Origin: Aeromicrobium sp. 9AM
GTDB lineage: Bacteria > Actinomycetota > Actinomycetes > Propionibacteriales > Nocardioidaceae
Reading direction: 5' to 3'
Length of the DNA stretch: 64,000 nucleotides
Assembly: GCF_902506105.1 (NCBI RefSeq)
Contig: NZ_LR733304.1
Location: forward strand, 2,131,353-2,195,352
The position numbers and the translations under genes were made by a program. Position 1 is the first letter of the stretch; every line of letters starts with the position of its first letter. This document shows positions 25,246 through 33,917 of this stretch, piece by piece. The notes beneath the pieces were generated by a model, which saw only the letters and a list, made by a program, of their open reading frames with translations, made no database searches and had not been told where the DNA came from.

Positions 25246-25875
25246 CTAGTCGGCGGTGCGGTAGCGCCCGCGATGGAACAGCAGCGGGTTCTCGGCGTCG
25301 CCGTGCCCGAGGTCCTCGACCCGGCCGATCACGAGGTAGTGGTCGCCGGCCTCGTGGACGTCCTGCACCGTGCAGTCGACCCACCCCACGGTGCCGTCGA
25401 TCAGGGGCATGCCGTTGCTCGTCGGCTGCCACGTGATGTCGGCGAACTTGTCGTCGGCCAGCGACGCGAACGTGTTGGACACGTCGGCCTGCTCGGCGGC
25501 CAGGAAGTTGACGCAGAACCGGCGCGACATGCGAATGGCGGCGAACGCCCGCGAGGTCTTCATCGGCAGGAAGGCGACGAGCGGCGGGTCGAGCGAGACG
25601 CTCGTGAACGACTGACAGGTCATCCCGACGGGCACACCGTCGAGCACCGTGGTCACGACCGTGACGCCGCTGGCGTACTGGCCGAGCACGTCGCGGTACG
25701 CCCGAGCGGCGGCTTGGGCCGCGTCACCGTCGATCTCGACGATCTCGCCCGGCCGCCACGCGAACATCTCGTGGGTGCCACCGAGATAGGACTCGATCAG
25801 CTCACGCGACGGCCAGGTGGTCTGGGCGTCGGAGCTCATGCCCTCAGGCAGGTCTGCGTTGGTCACGGCGCCCAC
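25246..25875 (-). CDS. hsaB: HsaB, flavin reductase of 3-HSA hydroxylase
   Basis: Short-chain flavin reductase, 209 residues from the GTG at 25875; supplies reduced FMN to HsaA for hydroxylation of 3-HSA in ring A degradation. The reductase fold shows in YRDVLGQYASGVTVVTTVLD, GMTCQSFTSVSLDPPLVAFLP and FCVNFLAAEQADVS, as in Rv3567c. The N-terminus is longer than the 187-residue mycobacterial protein by some 50 residues (THEMFAWRPGEIVEIDG region), offset by a shorter C-terminus; ATG at 25839 is an alternative start. It begins 6 bases after the hsaC stop. Confidence 0.88.
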   Translation of the reverse strand: MGAVTNADLPEGMSSDAQTTWPSRELIESYLGGTHEMFAWRPGEIVEIDGDAAQAAARAYRDVLGQYASGVTVVTTVLDGVPVGMTCQSFTSVSLDPPLVAFLPMKTSRAFAAIRMSRRFCVNFLAAEQADVSNTFASLADDKFADITWQPTSNGMPLIDGTVGWVDCTVQDVHEAGDHYLVIGRVEDLGHGDAENPLLFHRGRYRTAD

Positions 25876-25881
25876 GTCGAC

Positions 25882-26778
25882 CTAGCCCGACTGTCCGAAG
25901 GCGTGGCCCCAGTACGACACCGCGGTCGACTCCCGCGCCACCCAGCGCTTGTCGTCGACGGTCAGCCCCTCGCAGCCGAACTCGATGTCGAAGCCGCCCG
26001 GCGAGCGTACGTAGAACGACACCATCTCGTCGTTCATGTGGCGGCCGAGGGTCGCCGACAGCGGAGCCTTGTGCTTGCGCACCCGCTCGAGGGCGCGGCC
26101 CACGTCGTCGAGCTTCTCGACCTCGAACATGATGTGCACGCAGCGGCTCGGGTTGGGCATCGGCAGGAACGCCAGCGAGTGGTGCCGCGGGTTGACGCCG
26201 AGGAAGCGCAGCCAGACCTTGGAGCCGGGCTCCTTGCCGACGAACTCACCCGGCATCGACATCGAGTCGCGCAGCCGGAATCCCAGCACGTCGCGGTAGA
26301 ACCGGAGAGCCTCGACGTCGTCGTCGACGGGGATCACGACGTGGCCCATACCCTGGTCGCCGGTGACGAACTTCGCGGCGTATGGGGTGACGACCGGGCG
26401 CGACTCGTAGGTGATGCCGTGGAACAGCTCGAAGACGTTGGCGAACGGATCGGTGAACCGGATCATCTCCTGGACCCGCCGCTCGGCGAGCTCCTCGGAG
26501 CTGCCCTCGACGAAGTCGACGCCGGCCTTGGTCAGGTGCTCGCGGGCGCCCTGCAACGCGTCGTGGTCGGCGAGCTCCCAGCCGACGCACTCCAGCCGAT
26601 CCTCATCGGACGGGAAGACGATCAGGCGGCTCGAGACCTCGTCGATGCGGAAGTAGAGGTTCTCCTCGGTGGGGCCGCGCCCTTCGGCCAGCCCGAGCAC
26701 CTTGGAGCCGAAGTGCCGCCACGCGTCGAGGTCGGTGGAGGCGACCCGCGCATAGCCCATCGAACGGATGTCGATCAT
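25882..26778 (-). CDS. hsaC: HsaC, 3,4-DHSA extradiol dioxygenase
   Basis: Iron(II) extradiol dioxygenase, 298 residues, cleaving the catecholic ring A of 3,4-DHSA. The 2-His-1-carboxylate ligands fall exactly where expected: His146 (GMGH), His215 (CVHIMF) and Glu266 (FDIEFG). Two vicinal-oxygen-chelate repeats are visible, the N-terminal one non-catalytic. The ATG at 26778 overlaps the hsaD stop by 4 bases. Order hsaA-hsaD-hsaC-hsaB is the same as in M. tuberculosis. Confidence 0.95.
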   Translation of the reverse strand: MIDIRSMGYARVASTDLDAWRHFGSKVLGLAEGRGPTEENLYFRIDEVSSRLIVFPSDEDRLECVGWELADHDALQGAREHLTKAGVDFVEGSSEELAERRVQEMIRFTDPFANVFELFHGITYESRPVVTPYAAKFVTGDQGMGHVVIPVDDDVEALRFYRDVLGFRLRDSMSMPGEFVGKEPGSKVWLRFLGVNPRHHSLAFLPMPNPSRCVHIMFEVEKLDDVGRALERVRKHKAPLSATLGRHMNDEMVSFYVRSPGGFDIEFGCEGLTVDDKRWVARESTAVSYWGHAFGQSG

Positions 26779-27662
26779 GAGCGCTTCCTCTCGACGTGAC
26801 GGGCGAGGTATGCCGTGCAGATCTCGCGGAACTCGTCGGCAGCCTCGATCTGTGCCCAGTGCCCACAGTTGGGGAACACATGCAGCGATGCCCGGGGGAT
26901 CATCTTGAGCGCCACGAAGGCACCGTCGAGCGGGTTGACCCGGTCCTCGCGACCCCAGGTCAGCAGCGTCGGCCGCTTGATCAGGTGCGCGTCGCGCCAG
27001 ACCAGGCCGTCCTCGTAGCTGTCGGGGTTCCAGAACGACATGCCCATCGAGCGCATGGCCTCCAGGGCGCCGGGCGCGGTCGCATCGGCGTACCGCTCCT
27101 CGACGAGCTCATCGGTGACGAGGTCCTGGTTGACGACCATGCTGGAGATGAACGCCCGCAGCGCCTCCTTGGACGGCGCCGCCGAGAAGTCCATGAGCCG
27201 CTTGACGCCCTCGGTCGGGTCGGCGTGGAACAGGCTGAGGTTGAGCCCGCCAGGTCCCATCAGGACGAGTCGCGCGACGCGTTCGGGATAGAGGAGGGCA
27301 AACCGAGCCGCCGTACCGCCACCCAGGCTGTTGCCGAGCAGGTGGATGCGGTCGATGCCGAGCTCGTCGAGCAGCAGCTTGACCGCCTCGGCCGCGAACC
27401 GGAAGTAGTTGCCCACGACCGGCGGCTTGTCGCTCTGGCCGAAGCCGGGCTGGTCGACCAGCAACGTACGGAAGTTCTCGGCGAAGCCCGGCAGGGCCGA
27501 GCCGAAGTTGGACCACGCCGACGCGCCGGGTCCGCCGCCGTGCAGCATGACGAGCGGCAGCCCGCCACCGACAGCGGTGGGCTCGCCGGCCTCGTAGTAG
27601 TTGAGGGTCAGGTCGCCGGCCTTGGCGGACCGCCGAGTCGACTCGCGATCAAGGCTCGGCAT
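26775..27662 (-). CDS. hsaD: HsaD, C-C bond hydrolase (4,9-DSHA hydrolase)
   Basis: Meta-cleavage product hydrolase, 295 residues, splitting 4,9-DSHA into a hydroxyhexadienoate and the HIP precursor. The alpha/beta-hydrolase triad is readable: Ser112 in GNSLGGG, Asp240 in GREDRVNP and His268 in CGHWAQIE; the oxyanion motif is HGGGPGASAW (41-50). The ATG at 27662 overlaps the hsaA stop by 4 bases. A longer frame into hsaA is not used. Confidence 0.95.
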   Translation of the reverse strand: MPSLDRESTRRSAKAGDLTLNYYEAGEPTAVGGGLPLVMLHGGGPGASAWSNFGSALPGFAENFRTLLVDQPGFGQSDKPPVVGNYFRFAAEAVKLLLDELGIDRIHLLGNSLGGGTAARFALLYPERVARLVLMGPGGLNLSLFHADPTEGVKRLMDFSAAPSKEALRAFISSMVVNQDLVTDELVEERYADATAPGALEAMRSMGMSFWNPDSYEDGLVWRDAHLIKRPTLLTWGREDRVNPLDGAFVALKMIPRASLHVFPNCGHWAQIEAADEFREICTAYLARHVERKRS

Positions 27663-28831
27663 CAGTACATTCCCGGGTCGACCTTGTGCCCGAACTCCGC
27701 CATGCCGAACATCTGCAGCGCGCGCTCGGGATCGTTCGCGGCGTGCACCCGGCCGGCATGCGCGTCGCGCCACGCCCGCTGGAGATAGGTGCCCTGCGCC
27801 AGAGCGCGCCCACCGGACGCCTCGAAGAGGTCGTCGATTGCGTCGATCGCCCGCTGGGTGCCGAGCACCTGGTCGCGGCGCACCTTGAGCCGCAGCGAGA
27901 TCGGGATCTTCTCGCCCTTGGCGACCAGCGCCTGCTCCTCGCGGATGTTGGCCATCGTCAGCGCCCAGGCCGCGTCGATCTCGCTGCCGGCCCGCGCGAT
28001 GCGCACCGCTGCGAACGGATCGGACGACGCCTTCTCACCGAGATAGGCCGCACGTACGCGCTTCTGCTGCATCTCGACGTGCTCGGCGTACGCACCGCGG
28101 GCCATGCCGATGATCGGCGTGCTGATCGTGGTGGTGAACAGGGAGTGGAACGGCAGCTTGTAGAGCTCGCTGGGGTTCTGCTCCTGGCCGGGGCCGAAGC
28201 AGCGACCGGTGTCGCCCATCGAGAGGGTGAACTCCTCAGGGATGAAGGTCTCCTCGACCACGATGTCGTTGGAGCCCGTGCCGGACAGCCCGACGACGTT
28301 CCAGACGTCGACGACCTCGTACTTGTCGCGCGGCACCATGAAGGTCTTGAAGTCGACGATCTGGCCCTCGGCGTTGGAGACGAGCCCGCCGAGCAGCACC
28401 CACGTCGCGTGCGCGGAGCCGGACGAGAAGCTCCAGCGGCCCTGCAGCATGTAGCCGCCGTCAGCGACGACAGCCTTGCCGGTCGGGGCGTACGAGGAGC
28501 TCAGCCGGGTCGACGTGTCGTCGCCCCACACGGCCTGCTGCGCGGTGTCGTCGAACAGTGCGACCTGCCAGGGGTGGACGCCGAGGACCGAGGAGATCCA
28601 GCCGGTCGAGCCGCAAGCGGAGGCGATCAGGCTGATCGCGGTGTAGAAGTCGACCGGGTCGGCCTCGAGCCCGTCGAAGCGCTTGGGCTGCAGCATGCGG
28701 AAGAACCCGGTGTCCTCCAGCTCCTTGACCGACGCGTCAGGAACCTGCCGCAACCTCTCGGTCTCGTCCGCGCGCTCGCGGAACGCCGGAAGTAGGTCAC
28801 GTACGGCGTCCAGCACGGCCTGGGTCATCAC
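27662..28831 (-). CDS. hsaA: HsaA, oxygenase of 3-HSA hydroxylase
   Basis: Flavin-dependent monooxygenase of the acyl-CoA-dehydrogenase-like fold, 389 residues, hydroxylating 3-HSA at C4 using reduced flavin from HsaB. Matching segments are DTGFFRMLQPKRFDGLEADP (about 40-59), SLIASACGSTGWISSVLGVH and WNVVGLSGTGSNDIVVEETF. Start ATG at 28831 (or the next codon). First gene of the hsaADCB operon; two KstR operators lie in the 127-base region shared with the divergent DUF1295 gene. Confidence 0.95.
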   Translation of the reverse strand: MMTQAVLDAVRDLLPAFRERADETERLRQVPDASVKELEDTGFFRMLQPKRFDGLEADPVDFYTAISLIASACGSTGWISSVLGVHPWQVALFDDTAQQAVWGDDTSTRLSSSYAPTGKAVVADGGYMLQGRWSFSSGSAHATWVLLGGLVSNAEGQIVDFKTFMVPRDKYEVVDVWNVVGLSGTGSNDIVVEETFIPEEFTLSMGDTGRCFGPGQEQNPSELYKLPFHSLFTTTISTPIIGMARGAYAEHVEMQQKRVRAAYLGEKASSDPFAAVRIARAGSEIDAAWALTMANIREEQALVAKGEKIPISLRLKVRRDQVLGTQRAIDAIDDLFEASGGRALAQGTYLQRAWRDAHAGRVHAANDPERALQMFGMAEFGHKVDPGMY

Positions 28832-28862
28832 AGCTCCTTGGGAGTTCGATCTGACCCAATAC

Positions 28863-28876
28863 TAGAACACGTTCTA
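28863..28876. promoter_or_regulatory. KstR operator, hsaA side
   Basis: TAGAACACGTTCTA, extended by flanking C and G to CTAGAAC-AC-GTTCTAG, an excellent KstR match. It lies 32 bases upstream of the hsaA start. Confidence 0.92.
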
Positions 28877-28929
28877 GTGCTACGTCCATTGGAGCGGCCA
28901 GGTATCGGGAATCCAAAACCGCTGGCAAC

Positions 28930-28943
28930 TGGAACGTGTTCTA
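28930..28943. promoter_or_regulatory. KstR operator, DUF1295 side
   Basis: TGGAACGTGTTCTA fits TnnAACnnGTTnnA. It is 16 bases upstream of the DUF1295 start, so this divergent unit has its own operator. Confidence 0.88.
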
Positions 28944-28958
28944 GGTACGGTCTGCGGC

Positions 28959-29858
28959 ATGACCACAGCGCAGGCGAGCCGGACCGAGTCCATGGTGCGG
29001 GTCACCGTCGCATACGTCATCGCGTTCGGTGCGGGCGCCGCGTGGTTTGCGTGGGGCCCGGAGACCGAGTGGCTGTGGCTGGACGGGCTGATCGCGGACC
29101 TCATCGCGACGGTCGTGATCTTCGGCGCCAGCCGCATGCACCACAACTCGAGCTTCTACGACGCGTACTGGAGTGTCCTCCCGCCACTGCTGATGCTCGC
29201 CTGGTGGATCGAATCCGACGCGCCGGCAGATGACACGAGGTCATGGCTCGTCATGGTCGTCATCGTGCTGTGGGCGGTGCGGCTGACCGTCAACTGGATC
29301 CAGACGTTCCCGGGCCTGCACCACGAGGACTGGCGCTATCCGATGGTCCGGGAGCGGGCAGGCAAGGCCGAGGCGGTCGCCGACCTGATGGGCATCCACG
29401 TCTTCCCGACGCTGCAGGTGTTCCTCGGCATGCTGCCGGCGTACGTCGTGGTCACGCGCACGGGTCGGGACGTCGGATGGCTCGACGTCGTCGCCGTGGT
29501 GGTCGGCATCGGCGCCGTCACGATCGAGCTGACCGCCGACATCCAGATGCACCGGTTCATCCGGACGCGCCAGCCAGGACAGGTCATGGACCAGGGGCTG
29601 TGGGCGTGGTCCCGGCACCCGAACTACTTCGGCGAGGTCAGCTTCTGGGTCTCGCTGGCGCTGTTCGGCCTCGCCGCGGATCCCGATGCCTGGTGGGTCT
29701 TCGCCGGCGCCGCGTGCATGTACGCGATGTTCCAGCTCGCGAGCATCCCGATGATGGAGCAACGCAGTCTTGAGCGCCGGCCGGCGTACGCGGAGGTCGT
29801 CTCCCGCGTGCCGCGCTTCGTGCCGCGGCCGCCACGGCGTGGTCGCGCCGACGTATGA
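28959..29858 (+). CDS. DUF1295 membrane protein (steroid 5-alpha-reductase-like family)
   Basis: Polytopic membrane protein, 299 residues with about six to seven hydrophobic segments. The C-terminal signature WAWSRHPNYFGEVSFWV (about residues 211-227) is characteristic of DUF1295, related to steroid 5-alpha-reductases and isoprenylcysteine methyltransferases that bind NADPH or SAM in the membrane. A KstR operator sits just upstream, and the gene is coupled by a 4-base overlap to an FAD/NAD oxidoreductase. A role in steroid ring or double-bond reduction is plausible but inferred. ATG at 28959. Confidence 0.85.
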   Translation: MTTAQASRTESMVRVTVAYVIAFGAGAAWFAWGPETEWLWLDGLIADLIATVVIFGASRMHHNSSFYDAYWSVLPPLLMLAWWIESDAPADDTRSWLVMVVIVLWAVRLTVNWIQTFPGLHHEDWRYPMVRERAGKAEAVADLMGIHVFPTLQVFLGMLPAYVVVTRTGRDVGWLDVVAVVVGIGAVTIELTADIQMHRFIRTRQPGQVMDQGLWAWSRHPNYFGEVSFWVSLALFGLAADPDAWWVFAGAACMYAMFQLASIPMMEQRSLERRPAYAEVVSRVPRFVPRPPRRGRADV

Positions 29859-30967
29859 CCCGACCTCGGGTGGTGATCGCCGGGCTCGGCGACAGCGGCC
29901 TGCTCACGGCGATCCACCTCTCGCACCACGCCGACATCATCGGCATCTCGTCGCGACCGGGGCTGGTCAGCGGCAAGGAGCTCGGCACGCGGCTGACCCA
30001 GCCCGACGAGTGGGCCCGCGACCACTGGATCTCGTTCGACCGCTACCGGCGTCTCGATAGCGTGCGTACGGTCCACGGCACGCTGACCGGCGTCGACCTC
30101 GACGCGCGACACGTCCAGGTGTTGGCCGCCGACGGAACAGCGACCGAGGAGCCGTACGACGTGCTGGTCATCTCGACGGGCGTGACCAACGGGTTCTGGC
30201 GGCCGGCCGGGCTGCTGTCTGCCGACGAGGTGGCCGCCTCGTTGGCGGCAGACCACGCGAGGCTGGCGGGCGCCGCTTCGATCGCGGTGATCGGTGGCGG
30301 CCCGGCGGCAGTGAGCAGCGCGCTCAACACGGCGACGACCTGGCCGGGCACCCGCGTCGACCTGTACTTCCCTGGCGAGCGACCGCTCCCCCACCACCAC
30401 CCGCGGGCAGCGCGTACGTTGCTGGGTCGGCTCTCCGAGCTCGGCGTCGGGGTGCACCCGGACCATCGCGCTGTCGTGCCGGACGGGTTCGCGTGCGACC
30501 GGATCACCGATGCTCCGGTCGCGTGGACGACGGGCCAGGACCCCGTACGCGCGGATGTCGTGCTGTGGACGATCGGCCGGGTGCAGCCCAACACATCGTG
30601 GCTGCCCCATGAGCTGCTCGACGAGCGCGGGTTCGTGACCGTCGACCCGAGTCTCCAGGTGTCGGGGCATCCTGGCGTGTTCGCAGTTGGCGACGTCGCT
30701 GCGACTGACCCGCTCCGCACCTCGGCCCGCAACCGGGCCGACAAGCTGCTGGCTCACAACATCCGGGCCGAGCTGAAGGGCAAGCGGCTGCGTGACTATC
30801 GCCCGCGCCGAGGCCTGTGGGGATCGGTCGTCGGGGTGCAGCCCAACGGCTTGGAGGTCTTCGCCCCCAACGGCAGGGCGTTCCGCTTCCCGGCCTGGAC
30901 CATCCGGGGCCTGCTGCAGGGCCTGATCGTCGAACGCGGCATCTACCGCGGAGTGCGCCGCTCCTAG
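29855..30967 (+). CDS. FAD/NAD(P)-dependent oxidoreductase (NDH-2/AIF-like)
   Basis: Pyridine nucleotide-disulfide-type flavoprotein without redox cysteines, 370 residues. The FAD motif VIAGLGDSGLLTAIHLS is at 7-23, the NAD(P) motif IAVIGGGPAAVSSA at about 145-158, and the second FAD motif PGVFAVGDVA near 270-279. Such proteins oxidise NAD(P)H and pass electrons to quinones or to a partner. The ATGA overlap with the DUF1295 gene suggests it feeds electrons to that membrane enzyme. KstR-regulated through the operator at 28930. Confidence 0.85.
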   Translation: MTRPRVVIAGLGDSGLLTAIHLSHHADIIGISSRPGLVSGKELGTRLTQPDEWARDHWISFDRYRRLDSVRTVHGTLTGVDLDARHVQVLAADGTATEEPYDVLVISTGVTNGFWRPAGLLSADEVAASLAADHARLAGAASIAVIGGGPAAVSSALNTATTWPGTRVDLYFPGERPLPHHHPRAARTLLGRLSELGVGVHPDHRAVVPDGFACDRITDAPVAWTTGQDPVRADVVLWTIGRVQPNTSWLPHELLDERGFVTVDPSLQVSGHPGVFAVGDVAATDPLRTSARNRADKLLAHNIRAELKGKRLRDYRPRRGLWGSVVGVQPNGLEVFAPNGRAFRFPAWTIRGLLQGLIVERGIYRGVRRS

Positions 30968-30974
30968 GCAGCGA

Positions 30975-30997
30975 TCACCGTCCCCGCGGAGCGGTGA
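30975..30997 (+). terminator. Short hairpin after the FAD oxidoreductase
   Basis: TCACCG and CGGTGA (30975-30980 and 30992-30997) pair around an 11-base loop just after the stop codon. There is no T-tract; it could act in either direction between convergent genes. Confidence 0.45.
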
Positions 30998-30999
30998 GC

Positions 31000-31265
31000 C
31001 TAAGTAGTGTCCGACGGATTCCAGCCTAGTTCGGCCGGCGAAGGGTGGGCCGGCGATTGCGACCACCACCTCCGCCCCCCGTCGATCCATGCCTGGCGAA
31101 GCTCGAGGTGACGTCCGTGACGCTCGACTTCATCGGGCGGGTCCTCATACCCAATTCGATACCGCACGAAGGGCATATCTCCCACGACGGATGATCTCCC
31201 TCAGACCCCCACGGCTCTTCGGTCAGGGCTGGGTATCCGCACACTGGGCAGACGTACCTGGTCAT
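31000..31265 (-). pseudogene. CPCC zinc-ribbon (cysteine-rich) protein, frameshifted
   Basis: From ATG at 31265 the protein reads MTRYVCPVCGYPALTEEPWG and then EICPSCGIELG, a typical CPCC-domain zinc ribbon with two CxxC pairs. The expected continuation (YEDPPDEVERHGRHLELRQA through GGRRWWSQSPAHPSP to GWNPSD) lies in another frame and ends at 31000. Restoring one base near 31150-31156, where the family has G-[IV]-[EQ]-F-G-Y, joins the halves. Either a real 1-base deletion or a sequencing error. Function of the family is unknown. Confidence 0.75.
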
Positions 31266-31348
31266 GGACAAGGGTCCCACGCTGGTTGCCCAGCCGTACT
31301 GCTTGTCCGCCATCCCTCGGCGTGCCGGTGGGCCGCCGGACGTCAGGG

Positions 31349-32605
31349 TCAGGCGGCTTGACGGTAGGGGCTTCGTCGTCGTTTGCGCAACGACCGACCC
31401 CGAAAGTTGGTGAACTCAAAGCCGTCGACGGCGTCGCCCGTGATGGCCAGTCGCCCGCGGTGGAGCAGATGGTGGCATCTGGTGCAGAGGCCGATGAGGA
31501 GGTCCAGGTCGGTGGGTCCGCCCATGGACCAGAAGATCGTGTGATGAATTTCCAGATGTGTGTGGTTGCAGCCGGGTGTGGCGCACACGCCCTTCTGCCG
31601 GGCGATCACAGCTCGCCTTTGCAAGATGTTGGGCTGGTACTTGGCGGTGCCGGCGTTGAGGACCTGCGCCTGCCGCTGACCCCCGCGGTCCTCCATGAGG
31701 AAGGCGGTGAGCTCGGACACGCACAGGAAGTACATGAGCAGGCTGGGTCCGATGGGTCCGTGGCCGGCGAGTGTGGCCGGCTCGGTCGCAGGCGTGGGGT
31801 CGGGGCGTGTGAAGGGTTTCTCGGCGGCGTTCTTTGCCCGCTGGGCGGCGGCTTCGAGGGTGTCGGCGTCGACGAACACCGACAGGTGGGGTTTGACACC
31901 TTTGTCAGAGGGCAGCCCGTTGGCCAGGATCGACGACAGCAGGTCGTCGAGTCCTTGGACCCGGCGTTCGGACCCGGGACGGTCGTCGTCCTTGTCCCGG
32001 GGTGCTGAGACGGAGTCGAGGACCTTCTTGAGCTTCGCACCAGTCACGGTGTTCAAGAACCCGGTGATGTGGAAGCCCTCAGGTAGGGCGTCGACATTGA
32101 TGTCTTCCTTGTCCATCCCACGCTCGTAGGCGTCGTCGAGATCCTGGGGGTGCAGGAGACCTTGAAGGTGCTTGATCGATTCGAACAGCTCGGCCGGTTC
32201 GTGCTCCAACGCCACAGCGAGAAGGACATCCTCGTGCTGGCGCATCGGGTCCAGACCCACATGCTTGAGGCCGTAGACGAACGCCCGGACGTGCGCGGCG
32301 CTGACTTGGCCACTGAACGCGGCTTCAGCCACCAAGGGAAGGTCCCGCAGCACGATCGCGTTGCGGACCAGCGCGTTGGCCGGGCCGGCGTTCATCCGCA
32401 GCTCGTTGCGGACCCACGTGTTCAACGTCGACGCGCCGTCCAGCTCGAACTCCTTGGACGCCTCCAGCTCAGCCAGCAACGCAGCCTGAGCGGCGTCGAT
32501 CGCGTACTGCACAGACTGCAACGCATGCAGCTTCTCCCGCACGTCACCGGTCCGAAGCGTGTGCGCGGCGGTGCGCATCGCGTCGATCGTGACCCCCGGA
32601 TTCAT
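31349..32605 (-). CDS. DUF222/HNH endonuclease of the 13E12 repeat family
   Basis: Protein of 418 residues with an N-terminal DUF222 helical domain and a C-terminal HNH domain: CATPGCNHTHLEIHHTIFWS, then GLCTRCHHLLHRG, giving the zinc-binding cysteines and catalytic histidines. These are the hallmarks of REP13E12 proteins of mycobacteria and relatives, thought to be selfish or DNA-damage-linked endonucleases. ATG at 32605. A perfect LexA box lies 14 bases upstream, so expression is probably SOS-induced, as for some M. tuberculosis 13E12 copies. Confidence 0.9.
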   Translation of the reverse strand: MNPGVTIDAMRTAAHTLRTGDVREKLHALQSVQYAIDAAQAALLAELEASKEFELDGASTLNTWVRNELRMNAGPANALVRNAIVLRDLPLVAEAAFSGQVSAAHVRAFVYGLKHVGLDPMRQHEDVLLAVALEHEPAELFESIKHLQGLLHPQDLDDAYERGMDKEDINVDALPEGFHITGFLNTVTGAKLKKVLDSVSAPRDKDDDRPGSERRVQGLDDLLSSILANGLPSDKGVKPHLSVFVDADTLEAAAQRAKNAAEKPFTRPDPTPATEPATLAGHGPIGPSLLMYFLCVSELTAFLMEDRGGQRQAQVLNAGTAKYQPNILQRRAVIARQKGVCATPGCNHTHLEIHHTIFWSMGGPTDLDLLIGLCTRCHHLLHRGRLAITGDAVDGFEFTNFRGRSLRKRRRSPYRQAA

Positions 32606-32618
32606 ACACGCATTCTAC

Positions 32619-32634
32619 TCGAACAGGTGTTCGA
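32619..32634. promoter_or_regulatory. LexA SOS box
   Basis: TCGAACAGGTGTTCGA fits the actinobacterial SOS consensus TCGAAC-N4-GTTCGA without mismatch. It is placed immediately upstream of the 13E12-type HNH gene. Confidence 0.88.
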
Positions 32635-32745
32635 TGACAATAGGTAATTCACTGAAACGGCGGACTAAATCGGATGTCAGACCCTTGTGCAAGAATGACC
32701 AGCCGGCCCTGCCTCTCAGGCAACAATCCTGCGAGACTGGCGCTC

Positions 32746-33534
32746 ATGACGAACACCGACCGCGCCGCCGCCTTCCTCGCCCTGCACCGACCCGGCGCGG
32801 GCTTCCTCCTGCCGAACGCATGGGACGGTGGATCGGCCCGGATCCTCGAGCAGGTCGGGTTCAGCGCGATCGCCACGACCAGCGCCGGCATTGCGTTCAG
32901 CCTCGGCCGCGCCGACGCCCACATGGAAGGCGCCGAGATGCTTGACTGCATCGTCGAGGCCGTCGACTGCCCGGTGACGGCCGACCTGGAGTCCGGCTAC
33001 GGCCCCAACGCCGAGGACGTCGCCAAGGCCGTCCGCGTCGGCGTCGTCGGATGCAACCTCGAGGACGCGATCCAGCCTGGCGAGCTCATCCCGGTCGAAG
33101 CAGGCCGAGAGCGCATCGAAGCGGCGCGCAGCAGTGCGCCCAAGGGCACCTTCGTGCTCAACGCCCGCACCGACACGTACATGGCCAAGCACCCCGACGC
33201 GTACGCCGAGACGATCCGGCGAGCCCAGGAGTATGTGGACGCCGGAGCCGACTGCATCTTCGTGCCCGGCGTCAGCGACGCCGACGAGATCGGCCGCCTG
33301 ACCGCCGAGATCGACGCACCCGTGAACGTGGTCGCCGGACTGGTCGAGCCCGTCCTGGACGCCGCGACCCTGCGCGAGCTCGGCGTCGCCCGCATCAGCA
33401 TCGGCGGCACCCTGACCCGTGCGGCGCTCACCCTCGTCGAGAACGCCGGCCGGGAGATGCTCGAGCACGGCACGTTCGGCTTCGCCGACGGCGCCATCTC
33501 CTACGGCGACTTCCAGCAGCGCTTCAGCAGCTGA
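32746..33534 (+). CDS. Isocitrate lyase/PEP mutase family protein
   Basis: TIM-barrel enzyme of the ICL/PEP mutase superfamily, 262 residues. Conserved features are LLPNAWDGGSAR near residue 20, ADLESGYG (metal-binding region), NLEDA and LNARTDTY. The isocitrate lyase KKCGH loop is absent, so it is one of the uncharacterised oxaloacetate-decarboxylase or carboxyPEP-mutase-like proteins. ATG at 32746. It stands alone; no link to the steroid genes is evident apart from position. Confidence 0.82.
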   Translation: MTNTDRAAAFLALHRPGAGFLLPNAWDGGSARILEQVGFSAIATTSAGIAFSLGRADAHMEGAEMLDCIVEAVDCPVTADLESGYGPNAEDVAKAVRVGVVGCNLEDAIQPGELIPVEAGRERIEAARSSAPKGTFVLNARTDTYMAKHPDAYAETIRRAQEYVDAGADCIFVPGVSDADEIGRLTAEIDAPVNVVAGLVEPVLDAATLRELGVARISIGGTLTRAALTLVENAGREMLEHGTFGFADGAISYGDFQQRFSS

Positions 33535-33637
33535 CGCACTCAAGACGTAGTCAAGGACGGGATGCAGGCCTATCGTCAGTGCTACGTGACCTCGGAGTCT
33601 GGCTGACGAACGCATCCAACCCCGAAGGAGCACCACC

Positions 33638-33916
33638 ATGTACGTGATGGCCATCAACCACGACGTCGAGGACTACGACACCTGGAAGACCGCCTTCGAC
33701 GCGTTCCCGCCCGCGAGGGGCGGCGCCCGCTTCCACCGGCTCAACCGCAACGTCGACAACGGCAACAACATCACCATCGTCGCGGGTTTCGACACGGCGG
33801 AAGCCGCCCAGCAGTTCCGGGACGACCCCGAGCTCAAGAACGTCATGAGCGAGGCCGGCGTCGTGGGCGTACCCCGCTTCGAGATCTTCGACGAGGTCGA
33901 GTCGGTCCAGTACTGA
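33638..33916 (+). CDS. Small ABM-like (dimeric alpha/beta barrel) protein
   Basis: Protein of 92 residues beginning MYVMAINHDVEDYDTWKTAF, which with FDTAEAAQQFRDDPELKNVM matches the ferredoxin-like antibiotic-biosynthesis-monooxygenase fold. ATG at 33638 follows GAAGGAG. Family members are cofactor-free oxygenases or ligand-binding proteins. It is convergent with hsaF, with 1 base between the stops. Function unknown. Confidence 0.72.
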   Translation: MYVMAINHDVEDYDTWKTAFDAFPPARGGARFHRLNRNVDNGNNITIVAGFDTAEAAQQFRDDPELKNVMSEAGVVGVPRFEIFDEVESVQY

Positions 33917-33917
33917 C

